Assembly (NCBI GenBank): GCA_002841405.1
Contig: PGZR01000019.1
Span: 1-52,086 of the forward strand
Length of the DNA stretch: 52,086 bases
Reading direction: 5' to 3'
From: Firmicutes bacterium HGW-Firmicutes-4
GTDB lineage: Bacteria > Bacillota > Clostridia > Eubacteriales > Eubacteriaceae
The position numbers and the translations under genes were made by a program. Below, piece by piece: positions 24,090 to 32,923 of this stretch. Every line of letters begins with the position of its first letter. Positions within the stretch are counted from its first letter, which is position 1. Below the pieces are notes generated by a model, which was not told the DNA's origin, ran no database searches, and worked only from the letters and a program-made list of their open reading frames with translations.

Positions 24090-27014
24090 ATGAAATCAAT
24101 CCGATTACGACTTATTACAATGTTTTCCGCACTGATTTTGGTGGTAACAGGGATTTTGGGGGTGGTTGTAGTTAATCAGTTCACCCGTGTGCTTGAGACG
24201 GATGCCCACGAACAATTGCAGAATATGGCAGAGGTTCAGGCAAGGTATATAGAATCGAAACGTGATGCCGAGCTCCAGTATATGGAAAGTCTGGCTCAGA
24301 ATTCGATATTACTAGATGGTGCGATTCCCCAGAACCAACGGGTAGCATTTTTGGAGGCGGAAGCCGCCAGAGCTGGTTATGATGCTTATGTCCTGGCAGA
24401 TCTGGCCGGAAATGGTGTTACCCAGAATGCCACCGGTGATACGGTTAATGTGGCCGATCGGAGCTATTTTAAAGGGGCCGCCGCTGGTACTCCGACAGCA
24501 TCTGATATCACCATCAGCCGGGTAACTGGGGAGCCAGTTATTTTATACGCCACACCAGTATATCAGAACGGTGCCATTGCCGCGGTACTCTATGGAAGAA
24601 AAGAAGGAACCTCATTAAGTGAAATCACAAAAGAGGTTACATATGGAGAAACGGGTTTTGCATCGTTGATTAATAATGATGGTGTTGCTGTTGGTAATTC
24701 CAATCTGGATCTGGTCAAACAGCAATTTAACTTTGCCAAAGCTGATGAAGAAAACCCGGATTATGCCCAACTGGCGGAATTAGTACGCAGTAAAATGATG
24801 ACCCGGGAACCGGGTTTTGGAGATTACACCCTTGAAGGGAAAGATCTGCTGGTCGGATTTGCGCCGGTTGAAGGCAGCCCCTGGATTATGTCAGTGGCGA
24901 TGGATCAGGCTGAGCTGGATGTCCAGATAGCAGAAGTCAGAAATACGATAATTACGGTAATTATTCTGGCAATAATTGCGGCTGCACTGGCGGTATTTTT
25001 TATCAGCGGCACCATCGCCAAACCGATTGTGGCAACCACCGAGGAATTAAACCGTTTGGCTGGTTTTGACTTTAGACATGATGAAAATTCCAATGCCGGT
25101 AAATATATTAATCGGCCGGATGAAATTGGCACCATGCTTAAGGCTGTGACGACCATGCAGCAGAATGTCCAGGATAATCTAATCGACAAACTTGAACATA
25201 TCTCCCAGGGTAATCTGGATGACGAGATTATTATGGTTGGTGATAATGATCAAGTTGGACCTGCTTTACAAGATACTCAGGGGGCGATCAAAACATTGAT
25301 CACCGATACCAATATGCTGGTTTCGGCGGCAGTAGCAGGCCGGTTGGATGAACGGGCCGATGCATCAAAGTATCACGGTGATTATCAAAAGGTTATTGCT
25401 GGGGTCAACCAGACCCTGGATGCCGTTATTGAACCCATCAAGGAGGCTTCTGGGGTACTGGAAGCCATGGCAAAAGGTGATCTTGAACAAGATATGCAGG
25501 GTGATTATAGAGGGGAACATGCCGCTATCAAAGTTTCGGTCAACAAGACTTTTGCCAGCATTAAAATGCTGGTCAGCGACACCAACCATTTAGTAGAAGC
25601 GGCCGTGGCCGGTGAACTTGATACCCGGGCCGATACTTCAAAACATCAGGGTGAATATGCCAAAATCATTTCTGGGGTTAATGCGACCCTGGATGCCATG
25701 GCAGAGCCTATTAAAGAGGCTTCCGGAGTGCTTGAAGAAATGGCCCAGGGTAATCTTGACCAGGGCATGGAAGGCAATTACAAAGGGGAATATGCAGTTA
25801 TTAAAGAATCCGTTAATCGCACCTTTGACAGTATCAAAATGCTGGTGGGTGACACAAACAGTCTAGTTGAATCGGCAGTTGCCGGGGATCTCAATGCCCG
25901 GGCCGACACAGTTAAACACAGCGGTGAATATGCCCGCATTGTTGCCGGTGTCAATGCCACCCTGGATGCCATGGTGGCACCGATTCAGGAAGCCAATACG
26001 GTGCTGGAAGAAGTGGCTAACGGTAGCTTGAAGCTGCGAATGGCAGGGGAATACAAGGGTGAACATTCAGCGATCAAAGATTCACTGAACAGTACCCTGG
26101 ATTTTTTACAGGGGATTGTCGATGAAGTGTCAGAAATTTTAGATCAGATGGCTAATTCCAACATGGCCGTTAGCATCACCGGTGACTATAAAGGCGATTT
26201 TGAACCGATTAAAACGGCACTTAACCACATCATTGAATCCTTTAATGGAATTCTCAAAGATATGAACGAAGCGGCAGATCAGGTATCTGCTGGGGCTTCT
26301 CAGGTATCGGACGGCAGTCAGATGCTGGCCCAGGGATCAACCGAACAGGCTGCCGCTATCCAGCAACTGAGTTCGTCGATTGATGAAATTGCGGATAAGA
26401 CAAAAGATAATGCCAAACGGGCCAGTGAAGCCAATATGCTTTCCACCACAGCCCAGGAAAAAGCTCAAAAAGGTAACGATAGCATGCGTCAGCTGCAGGA
26501 GTCCATGGATGAAATCAATCAGGCCTCGGGAAATATTTCAAAGATCATCAAAGTCATTGATGACATTGCTTTCCAGACCAACATTCTATCCCTGAATGCC
26601 GCCGTTGAAGCAGCCAGAGCTGGGCAGCATGGTAAGGGCTTTGCCGTGGTAGCAGAAGAGGTTCGCTCGCTGGCCGCCAGAAGCGCCGAAGCTGCGAAGG
26701 AAACCACCGTTTTGATTGAAGGTTCGGTGAAAAAGACCGAGGGTGGTACTGTCATCGCAGATGAAACTGCCATTGCTTTGGAAGAAATTGTGCTTGAAAT
26801 AACCAAGGCGGCTCAGCTAGTTCAGGAAATCGCTGAAGCTTCCAATGATCAGGCCACGAATATCACTCAGATTAATCTGGGTGTAGATCAGGTATCACAG
26901 GTTGTCCAGGGAAATACGGCAACAGCCGAGCAATCGGCTGCGGCCAGTGAAGAATTATCTGGTCAATCGCAGTTGCTCAAGGAAATGATCTCGCGGTTTA
27001 AACTTAAAAGATAA
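24090..27014 (+). CDS. Large methyl-accepting chemotaxis protein with serial HAMP-like repeats
   Basis: 974 residues. Membrane helices near 8-30 and 286-308 flank a dCache-type ligand domain. Then a HAMP domain (about 310-370), three near-identical 91-residue units starting at residues 406, 497 and 588, one partial unit, and the signalling domain with the conserved hairpin tip ([26 protein letters not shown]). The poly-HAMP relay replaces the usual single HAMP. It ends in FKLKR and lacks the DDMEMDKY tail of the two other receptors here. Sigma-D-like promoter upstream, terminator downstream. Confidence 0.93.
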   Translation: MKSIRLRLITMFSALILVVTGILGVVVVNQFTRVLETDAHEQLQNMAEVQARYIESKRDAELQYMESLAQNSILLDGAIPQNQRVAFLEAEAARAGYDAYVLADLAGNGVTQNATGDTVNVADRSYFKGAAAGTPTASDITISRVTGEPVILYATPVYQNGAIAAVLYGRKEGTSLSEITKEVTYGETGFASLINNDGVAVGNSNLDLVKQQFNFAKADEENPDYAQLAELVRSKMMTREPGFGDYTLEGKDLLVGFAPVEGSPWIMSVAMDQAELDVQIAEVRNTIITVIILAIIAAALAVFFISGTIAKPIVATTEELNRLAGFDFRHDENSNAGKYINRPDEIGTMLKAVTTMQQNVQDNLIDKLEHISQGNLDDEIIMVGDNDQVGPALQDTQGAIKTLITDTNMLVSAAVAGRLDERADASKYHGDYQKVIAGVNQTLDAVIEPIKEASGVLEAMAKGDLEQDMQGDYRGEHAAIKVSVNKTFASIKMLVSDTNHLVEAAVAGELDTRADTSKHQGEYAKIISGVNATLDAMAEPIKEASGVLEEMAQGNLDQGMEGNYKGEYAVIKESVNRTFDSIKMLVGDTNSLVESAVAGDLNARADTVKHSGEYARIVAGVNATLDAMVAPIQEANTVLEEVANGSLKLRMAGEYKGEHSAIKDSLNSTLDFLQGIVDEVSEILDQMANSNMAVSITGDYKGDFEPIKTALNHIIESFNGILKDMNEAADQVSAGASQVSDGSQMLAQGSTEQAAAIQQLSSSIDEIADKTKDNAKRASEANMLSTTAQEKAQKGNDSMRQLQESMDEINQASGNISKIIKVIDDIAFQTNILSLNAAVEAARAGQHGKGFAVVAEEVRSLAARSAEAAKETTVLIEGSVKKTEGGTVIADETAIALEEIVLEITKAAQLVQEIAEASNDQATNITQINLGVDQVSQVVQGNTATAEQSAAASEELSGQSQLLKEMISRFKLKR
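25305..26123 (+). repeat. Three tandem 273-bp in-frame repeats in the chemoreceptor gene
   Basis: Units begin at 25305, 25578 and 25851, each encoding DTN.LV..AVAG.L..RAD through GVN.TLDA and ..SIKMLV. Exact 273-bp spacing with scattered differences points to internal duplication. Confidence 0.85.
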
Positions 27015-27036
27015 AAACAAAAAATAAAACTAAAAC

Positions 27037-27068
27037 AAAAAGACAAGGAAATTTTTCCTTGTCTTTTT
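27037..27068 (+). terminator. Terminator after the chemoreceptor gene
   Basis: AAAAAGACAAGGAAA with TTTCCTTGTCTTTTT; A-run and T-run on both sides, so it can also serve the minus-strand gene ending at 27126. Confidence 0.9.
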
Positions 27069-27125
27069 GTTGGCAGAGGAGCTTTGCCTTGTCTGTCGAG
27101 AACATCTTTAGGGTAGACATTTTCT

Positions 27126-27725
27126 TTATGCTTCTTTGGCCCAATCATCAAAACCCTGCATGACCTTATCATAAGTTTGCTGGGAGATTTCCGGAAGTTC
27201 ACCGCCAAATGCTTCTTTGGCACTTTCAAAACCTTCTTCAAAGGCATTTCTCAAGGACTCAATTTTACTTTTATCACCGCCGGAGAGGGCTTTGGCAAAT
27301 TCAATAATCCGCTCAGAAGTTTTGTTCACCCCAAAATAGCCGTCTTCAGAAATCGCTTCCTGGGCAGCTGCCTGGGTTTCAGAATCCACCGTGATGTCAA
27401 CTTCTTTTCCTTCGGCCAGATCTTTCAGAACCTGATTAACCTTCTTGCCTTGTTTTTCAAGCATGGCAGTAACCATTTTTTTGAATGACTCAGTATTTCG
27501 GGCAAAATCCTGTTTGATTTCATTTATCTTTTTACGGTCGACAGTGTAGGTTCCGATGTCTTCGGAAGTTGCAGTGCCAAGTTCAATAGAGTCGAGTTTT
27601 TGTACAACTGGCTGGACTTTATCAGCAGCTTCGGGCTCAACTTTGACGTCAGCATTTTGGGTGACGCCTTTTGTCTGAATCGCTTGATTCAGAGATTTGT
27701 TCGCATCAATTGCATTTGTATTCAT
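27126..27725 (-). CDS. Conserved-looking hypothetical protein, probably motility regulon
   Basis: 199 residues from the ATG at 27725, chosen because AAGGAGG precedes it; the frame is open further upstream without a site. No signal peptide or membrane helix. The N-terminal 60 residues are polar and disordered-looking; the C-terminal part (EDGYFGVNKTSERIIEFAKALSGGDKSKIESLRNAFEEGFESAKEAFGG) is helical and looks like a conserved domain seen in clostridial proteins of unknown function. A sigma-D-like -10 (GTCGATAT on the minus strand, 27781-27774) and the receptor genes nearby suggest a flagellar or chemotaxis link (inference). Confidence 0.8.
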   Translation of the reverse strand: MNTNAIDANKSLNQAIQTKGVTQNADVKVEPEAADKVQPVVQKLDSIELGTATSEDIGTYTVDRKKINEIKQDFARNTESFKKMVTAMLEKQGKKVNQVLKDLAEGKEVDITVDSETQAAAQEAISEDGYFGVNKTSERIIEFAKALSGGDKSKIESLRNAFEEGFESAKEAFGGELPEISQQTYDKVMQGFDDWAKEA

Positions 27726-27773
27726 AACATCCTCCTTGTTAAATATTAAAATAGTTACGTGCTTCTCTAAACT

Positions 27774-27781
27774 ATATCGAC
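27774..27781 (-). promoter_or_regulatory. Sigma-D-like -10 element
   Basis: Minus strand GTCGATAT, one mismatch from GCCGATAT, about 50 nt before the gene starting at 27725. No good -35 was seen, so this is weaker than the sites at 24003 and 28252. Confidence 0.4.
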
Positions 27782-27828
27782 AAAATTCAACTAAAAATAA
27801 CATTATTTTATAAATAATAACAGATTCG

Positions 27829-27874
27829 ATAAAACATGTCCCTTCAGCAGTTACACTGAAATGACATGTTTTAT
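27829..27874 (-). terminator. Terminator of the 89-residue hypothetical gene
   Basis: 12-bp arms ATAAAACATGTC (27829-27840) and GACATGTTTTAT (27863-27874) with an inner TTCAG/CTGAA stem; symmetrical, so active on either strand. Confidence 0.75.
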
Positions 27875-28140
27875 AGTATTTGTTTTAAGGGCGACAGGGC
27901 TCGTAATGGTTCAGAATGTTTGGTGTTCAGATCACAGCTGTCAATGTGTTTTTTATATGAGAGATCATTTTCGCAGGAAACTGGTTTAAGTTGATCAGCG
28001 GCCACATTTTGCAGGTAAGTCGCAAAGTACTCGTTAATTATAGCAGTATCATCTGGTTCATCAGAGGTGCTCGTCACAAACCCGGATAAAAAAGCCAACC
28101 ATGGCCGGGTGTTTGCTTTTATGTCTTTAATCCACTTCAT
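27871..28140 (-). CDS. Hypothetical protein with a sigma-D-type promoter
   Basis: 89 residues, no similarity recognised. AGGAGG precedes the ATG at 28140. The N-terminus (MKWIKDIKANTRPWLAFLSGFVTSTSDEPDDT) is moderately hydrophobic without a clear signal; two cysteines (CEN, CDL) occur in the second half. The promoter at 28278-28252 fits sigma-D, so expression with motility genes is likely. Its stop lies inside the terminator hairpin. Confidence 0.72.
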   Translation of the reverse strand: MKWIKDIKANTRPWLAFLSGFVTSTSDEPDDTAIINEYFATYLQNVAADQLKPVSCENDLSYKKHIDSCDLNTKHSEPLRALSPLKQIL

Positions 28141-28251
28141 TTTTATGAACCTCCTGTTTTAAAGTAAAATTTTTGTAAAGGGAGACTTGATTAGTCGATG
28201 TGGTTTGGATCAGAAATGTATGATTTATTTGGTCATTCGTTCTTACTATTA

Positions 28252-28278
28252 ATATCGCCATGTTTCGAAATTACTTTA
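28252..28278 (-). promoter_or_regulatory. Sigma-D-type promoter
   Basis: Minus strand TAAA (28278-28275), 15 bp, GGCGATAT (28259-28252): consensus spacing and one mismatch from GCCGATAT. Points to the gene at 28140. Confidence 0.7.
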
Positions 28279-28415
28279 GGATAAACGATAAAACAACATA
28301 ATTCTGGCAAGAATATTAAAAGAATTAAGCGTTGTGGATTAGATAGCCCAATCAGAAAACAAGTTATAGCAAGCGATCGTTTGAAAAGCTTGTGGAGAAA
28401 TTATAATAAAAGCAC

Positions 28416-28444
28416 TTGATAAAAGAAAAACAGAATGGTATACT
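28416..28444 (+). promoter_or_regulatory. Promoter of the diguanylate cyclase cluster
   Basis: TTGATA (28416-28421), 17 bp, TATACT (28439-28444). The rest of the gap 28279-28415 shows nothing recognisable. Confidence 0.78.
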
Positions 28445-28527
28445 AAAACACGAAAGTTAGGATAAACTAACTACCGTGTTTTGTAGTAAACTAGTTTAGA
28501 CTAATCATGAAAAAACAGGAGTCGTCG

Positions 28528-29580
28528 ATGGAGAATACACAAAAGGATCATATTTTCACTGAAATATATATGGGTATCCATACCGTTATGGTGTTAATGG
28601 TACTGGTTTATTGCGTTTATTCCCAGACAATGGCGGGAATGATGACGGTGATGCTGGTTATTTACGGGATCTATATTGGTTTTGAACTATACTTGTTTGC
28701 CACCAGACAAATACTAAAATTGGAAAGCATGTTAGGCGGATATTTTCAGAGCATCATGGATATTCTTTTTATTTCCATTTGCAGTATTTATCTGGAAAAC
28801 TACTTCTTTATTACTCTGCCAATCTTTTGTCTATTTATCTTAACCGCCAGTTTGGCCAATCATCGCACTAAAAGTATTATCCATGGTCTGCTGACAACCC
28901 TTGGTTATCTGGCGGTCGGAATATTAAACGGATATTTCCCACTGGGGGTTGCTTTATTTCAGGGGGGACTCCTGATCGGTTTCAGTTTTTTTGTGGGTGA
29001 ACTGAATCAACTTATCAGTGATGTATACAAAAGAAACCACTATGCCATGGAAGAAATTGAATATAAAAATCAGTTACTGGAATACCGGGCGACCACTGAC
29101 TTTCTGACTGATTTATCTAATCATCAGGCGTTCTATCAGTCGCTGGAAATGATTGCTGAAAAACACGCACCAATTACTTTGATCTTCCTTGATATTGACG
29201 ATTTTAAGGCAGTTAATGACGTTTATGGCCACCTCTCTGGAGATTATGTTATCCGGGAGGTTTCGCAGATTATAAAAAAACAGCTTCGCACCTCAGACAT
29301 CGGGGCCCGATATGGCGGTGAAGAGTTTGCAGTGTTACTACCGGGAACTGGGGAACCCTTTGGACAGCGAATCGCCGAACGGATCTGTACTGCTGTTGCG
29401 GAATACCCCTTTGAATTTGATAATCAAAAGATGAGGATCACCCTTTCTGCCGGCGTTTGTCATTCAACGGTAGCATTGAATCGGGGGGAACAGACCATGT
29501 TGGTGGATCAGGCAGATGAATTGCTTTATTATTCAAAAAGAAACGGCAAGAACCGGGTTACCAGCGCTCAATTCAAATAA
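28528..29580 (+). CDS. Membrane diguanylate cyclase (GGDEF)
   Basis: 350 residues. Five or six hydrophobic segments fill residues 15-160, then a short coiled linker and a GGDEF domain with DFLTDLSNH, LDIDDFKAVND and the active-site loop RYGGEEF (263-267). The inhibitory I-site RTSD sits at 254-257, five residues upstream, so product feedback is expected. Makes c-di-GMP. The ATG at 28528 is favoured (AGGAG at 6 bases) over the in-frame ATG at 28507. Followed 27 bases later by an HD-GYP gene, the opposite activity. Confidence 0.92.
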   Translation: MENTQKDHIFTEIYMGIHTVMVLMVLVYCVYSQTMAGMMTVMLVIYGIYIGFELYLFATRQILKLESMLGGYFQSIMDILFISICSIYLENYFFITLPIFCLFILTASLANHRTKSIIHGLLTTLGYLAVGILNGYFPLGVALFQGGLLIGFSFFVGELNQLISDVYKRNHYAMEEIEYKNQLLEYRATTDFLTDLSNHQAFYQSLEMIAEKHAPITLIFLDIDDFKAVNDVYGHLSGDYVIREVSQIIKKQLRTSDIGARYGGEEFAVLLPGTGEPFGQRIAERICTAVAEYPFEFDNQKMRITLSAGVCHSTVALNRGEQTMLVDQADELLYYSKRNGKNRVTSAQFK

Positions 29581-29607
29581 GGTCTAATACAATGAAAGGA
29601 TATTCAG

Positions 29608-30384
29608 ATGACTGAAAAAAAAGCATCCCGTGATATATATGTATTTTCACAATATTTAAACGAAGCGTACCGATTGTATGGCTTAGCCGGTAATCAGGAA
29701 ATATTTACCGATAAATTCAGGACCTATCTGAAACGGATGATTGTAAAACTAAAAGATGCATCATTCAGGGATCTCGAAAAGTATCGGAATACAAACTGTG
29801 CCAGCAATTGCCTGCCGGGACATTCGATCCGAACCGCTTTGCTGGCCATGGGTCTTGCTAAAGAGCTAGGTTTAAAGGAATCAGAAATCACTGAAGTCGG
29901 GGTGGGGGCCTTACTTCATGATATCGGCAAACTCTTTCTACCCAGAGAGATTTTGGACAAACCCTGTAAACTGAGCGAATTCGAATTTGATGTGATCAAA
30001 AGCCATTCAGAAATCGGGTTTCAGGTACTCAGAAACGAGAACTGGTTGCCTGGACCCTGTATTGAAATTGTCCATAATCATCACGAACGTTTAGACGGCA
30101 GCGGTTATCCAAATCACTTATGCGGGGATGAGATTCATCAATACGAACGCATTGTAGGGGTCGCTGATGTTTTTGATGCGATGACCAGCAAGCGTAATTA
30201 TCGGGAGGCTCTGAGTTATGAGTTGGCTTTTCAGGAAATTAAAAAAGAATCACCCCTGTTGCTGGATCGACAAATCGTTTTTGTGTTAGGTGATCTTATC
30301 AAGAAATATAGCTATCCCAAACGGGAATTAACAGAGCGATTAGAAATGAGGAGAGAAATATGCCATTATCCATGTGCCGAATAG
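29608..30384 (+). CDS. HD-GYP c-di-GMP phosphodiesterase
   Basis: 258 residues. The HD-GYP signature is complete: His72 in GHSIRTA, HDIGK (104-108), HHERLDGSGYP (158-168) and DVFDAMTSKRNYR. No receiver or membrane domain; the first 60 residues are a helical N-terminal extension. Expected to break c-di-GMP down to GMP or pGpG in the cytosol. It follows the cyclase gene closely and overlaps the feoA-like gene by 25 bases, so the three are probably one operon. Confidence 0.92.
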   Translation: MTEKKASRDIYVFSQYLNEAYRLYGLAGNQEIFTDKFRTYLKRMIVKLKDASFRDLEKYRNTNCASNCLPGHSIRTALLAMGLAKELGLKESEITEVGVGALLHDIGKLFLPREILDKPCKLSEFEFDVIKSHSEIGFQVLRNENWLPGPCIEIVHNHHERLDGSGYPNHLCGDEIHQYERIVGVADVFDAMTSKRNYREALSYELAFQEIKKESPLLLDRQIVFVLGDLIKKYSYPKRELTERLEMRREICHYPCAE

Positions 30385-30590
30385 GAAGTACGGTTGTTGT
30401 AAAAAATCTAAGCGTGGATGAAGCCTTAGCTAAAAGGCTTTACAGCATGGGGTTGATTAAGGGCGCCTTTCTCAAGGTAATCTCGACAGAGCATCAGGGT
30501 CCCATGACCATTGAACTATTGGGCAGTCAATTGGCACTGGGATATGAAATAGCCTCGCAAATACAAGTGGTGACAGCAAAGTATCACTAA
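30360..30590 (+). CDS. FeoA-domain protein
   Basis: 76 residues of the FeoA SH3-like fold: ..RIGSTVVVKNLSVDEALAKRLYSMGLIKGAFLKVIS, then PMTIELLGSQLALGYEIASQI. ATG at 30360 after GAGGAGAG, inside the end of the HD-GYP gene. No feoB is nearby, so it is an orphan FeoA or a stand-alone regulator. The last codon overlaps the end of the convergent mrpD gene. Confidence 0.88.
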   Translation: MPLSMCRIGSTVVVKNLSVDEALAKRLYSMGLIKGAFLKVISTEHQGPMTIELLGSQLALGYEIASQIQVVTAKYH

Positions 30591-32188
30591 AGTGTTAGTT
30601 TTAAATAGGCAACCATAAAAGCAAAAAATAAGGTGATCGAGAGACAGATTTCATTAAAGCCAAGTTCGAATGAAGTAATGAAAGCCAGACGATTTGTTTT
30701 TTTGAATAAGCCGCGATAAATAAGTGTACCCAGGAATATAGATCCAATGAAAAGTAGCATTTTTATACCGTAAGACAATCGGTCGACAGTCAATTTGACG
30801 TTAAAAAGGATGGCGATCAGCTCGCTGCCAAAAATACCACCGAGAAAACACAGCGTGCTCAGAGTTAAGACCACCGCTTTCTCCAGAATATCGGAGTCGG
30901 CGGTTTCTTTTTTGCCCGAACTGCCGAAAAGAAGTTGGCCATATTTAATAAAGACGACAATGGTTCCCAGATTAATCAGAATCAGACCGTATTCGATCCA
31001 AGTACCGCTTGAACCGGAAGCGATCAAATATTTTGAGATGCTGCCGTTAAATAGCGGGGCACCAATAATCCCCAGAATAGACAAGATGGTGGCGATTCCG
31101 ACGGCTGGCATGTGTTCAAAAACACCCTTCACCTCGTCGATATTTCGGGTCTTGTACTCGGAGATGATCATTCCGGCAGTGAGAAACAGGGTTGATTTAA
31201 AAATAGCATGATTAATCAGATGATAAAGTCCGCCCCAGTAAGCCATCGGATTGTTCAGGTTAATGCCAATCATGATGACACCTATTTGAGAAACGGTAGA
31301 ATAGGCCAGCAGAAGCTTGATATCTTTTTGAGCTAAAGCCAACATCAAACCAGCGATGGCAGTGACAAATCCAAGGATCACAAAAAGTTCGGAGGTATCG
31401 ATCAGGGGGGAAAAAGCTATCTGCAAGCGGAGGAACACATAGATGCCGGTTTTAACATATAATCCGGATAAGATGGCAGAAACAACGGAAGGGGCACTGG
31501 GGGTACCATGAGCTTTTGGTAGCCAGCTGAAAAGGGGCATTAAAGCGGCTTTTAAGCTCACTGCGGTAATCATAAAGGCGTAGGGTAGAATCAGGCTTTG
31601 GGGGTCTTTGACCTGGCTGAACGCTGTTTTCAAGGCATAAAAATCAAGGACGCCAATTTTTTTATAAAGCATTCCCAGGCCCATCAGGAAAAATGACATC
31701 GCCACGACGTTGATCAGAAAATACATCAGGCCATCATAAATAGCAATATTGGTCTTCTTATACATGATCAGAATGGTGATGATCAGGGTGGCAGCTTCAA
31801 TCAGAACAAAAATGTTAAACAAGTCATTTGAAAGAAAAATACCGATGATCAAACTTTCCAGACTAAGAAAAAGAAAGAAGAAAAGGTGGTCGGCATAGTG
31901 TTTATTATGAACAAAGATTACCATCGCCAGGAACAAAAAGCAGGTTAAAAGAACCATCGCAGAGGCTAGCAGATCAGCCCTTAACGTGATCCCGAAGGTA
32001 TCCGGCCAGCTGCCCACATTTTCGAGGATGGTGCCATTTTTACGCACTTCAACAAAAATCAAGGTGACCCAAATCACTAACGCCGCTTGAAAAAGAATCA
32101 TGATTTTTTTTGTGGTTTTGATGGAAATCAGTTTGGCGATGGTGCCAAAAATAATCGGTAATAAAATAACCCAATGTAAATTAATCAT
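30587..32188 (-). CDS. mrpD: Na+/H+ antiporter subunit D (MrpD/MbhH)
   Basis: 533 residues, 13-14 membrane helices, NuoL/M/N-like proton-pumping family. Conserved points: the membrane Glu in NIFVLIEAATL and the Lys in SWLPKAHGTPSAPSVVSAILSGLYVKTGIY. Last gene of the antiporter operon and the only large NuoL-type subunit in it: no MrpA with its N-terminal antiporter half was found. Its start overlaps the mrpC stop. Confidence 0.93.
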   Translation of the reverse strand: MINLHWVILLPIIFGTIAKLISIKTTKKIMILFQAALVIWVTLIFVEVRKNGTILENVGSWPDTFGITLRADLLASAMVLLTCFLFLAMVIFVHNKHYADHLFFFLFLSLESLIIGIFLSNDLFNIFVLIEAATLIITILIMYKKTNIAIYDGLMYFLINVVAMSFFLMGLGMLYKKIGVLDFYALKTAFSQVKDPQSLILPYAFMITAVSLKAALMPLFSWLPKAHGTPSAPSVVSAILSGLYVKTGIYVFLRLQIAFSPLIDTSELFVILGFVTAIAGLMLALAQKDIKLLLAYSTVSQIGVIMIGINLNNPMAYWGGLYHLINHAIFKSTLFLTAGMIISEYKTRNIDEVKGVFEHMPAVGIATILSILGIIGAPLFNGSISKYLIASGSSGTWIEYGLILINLGTIVVFIKYGQLLFGSSGKKETADSDILEKAVVLTLSTLCFLGGIFGSELIAILFNVKLTVDRLSYGIKMLLFIGSIFLGTLIYRGLFKKTNRLAFITSFELGFNEICLSITLFFAFMVAYLKLTL

Positions 32189-32537
32189 GGTGATTCCTTT
32201 TTTTCATTACTTTTTGCCAGTTGGTGGATCCATAACGATGATAGAGATGAATAAACATGGTTAAACCGGCTGCCGTTACACCAATACCAATGACAATATC
32301 CGTAATCATTAAGGCCTGGGGGAGCGGATCAGCGACTTGTAGAGTCTGGGCCACATCGCCAATCGGTGGGACGCTTCCCGGGGCAGTATTGGCAGAAATA
32401 AAGTATAGAATAATAGCTACTTGCATGATACTGATGGACATAATCGATTTGATGATGTTTCTTCTCGCAATCAGGCCGTAGACGCCCACAAAAAAAAGCA
32501 CAATGCTAATGGTTTCTCCGTTTATAGTAATCATCAA
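32181..32537 (-). CDS. mrpC: Na+/H+ antiporter subunit C (MrpC/MbhG)
   Basis: 118 residues, three membrane helices, NuoK-like. Features: FFVGVYGLIARRNIIKSIMSISIMQVAIILYF and DPLPQALMITDIVIGIGVTAAGL. Two ATGs in tandem at the start; a GAAGGGGG site precedes. It overlaps mrpD by 8 bases. Confidence 0.93.
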   Translation of the reverse strand: MMITINGETISIVLFFVGVYGLIARRNIIKSIMSISIMQVAIILYFISANTAPGSVPPIGDVAQTLQVADPLPQALMITDIVIGIGVTAAGLTMFIHLYHRYGSTNWQKVMKKRNHHD

Positions 32538-32923
32538 ATACCCCCTTCGTAAAAGGCAAACCTAAAAAAAATGATGGTAAAGCCACTGCAGACTTTTAAT
32601 CCGATTAAAAAATTCATGGCGACAAGATAGGTCAGGTTCATAAGTTCTGAGTGGTTGGCGGTGGTTGAAAATAAAAAAAAGGCCGGGTAAAGAATAATAC
32701 AGACGAAAAGCGTCTTTTCCGCTGTTTTTAGGGTTTTTAGCCGGATGCAGCGGTCCGGTTCGACCAGATAGCGGGTGATAAAAACCGAAGCCAGCACGGC
32801 GCCGCCCTGGAATCCGCCACCGGGACTGGCATGGCCGTTTAAAATAATATAAAATCCAAACAATAAAATAAAAGGATATAAAAGCCCGGTCATGCGGGAA
32901 ATAATTTCAGAGCGGTCAGTCAT
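32534..32923 (-). CDS. mrpB: Na+/H+ antiporter subunit B (MrpB/MbhF)
   Basis: 129 residues from the ATG at 32923, which has GGAGG upstream. Four membrane helices; the hallmark GHASPGGGFQGGAVLA is present. The start overlaps the end of the MbhE-like gene. Confidence 0.92.
   Translation of the reverse strand: MTDRSEIISRMTGLLYPFILLFGFYIILNGHASPGGGFQGGAVLASVFITRYLVEPDRCIRLKTLKTAEKTLFVCIILYPAFFLFSTTANHSELMNLTYLVAMNFLIGLKVCSGFTIIFFRFAFYEGGI

Noticed and set aside
25305..26123. Regularly spaced repeats considered as a CRISPR-like array
   Set aside because: Units are 273 bp, in frame and encode HAMP-like protein repeats.
28141..30590. c-di-GMP (GEMM) riboswitch near the signalling genes
   Set aside because: The conserved GEMM core segments were looked for upstream of the cyclase, receptor and protease genes and not found.
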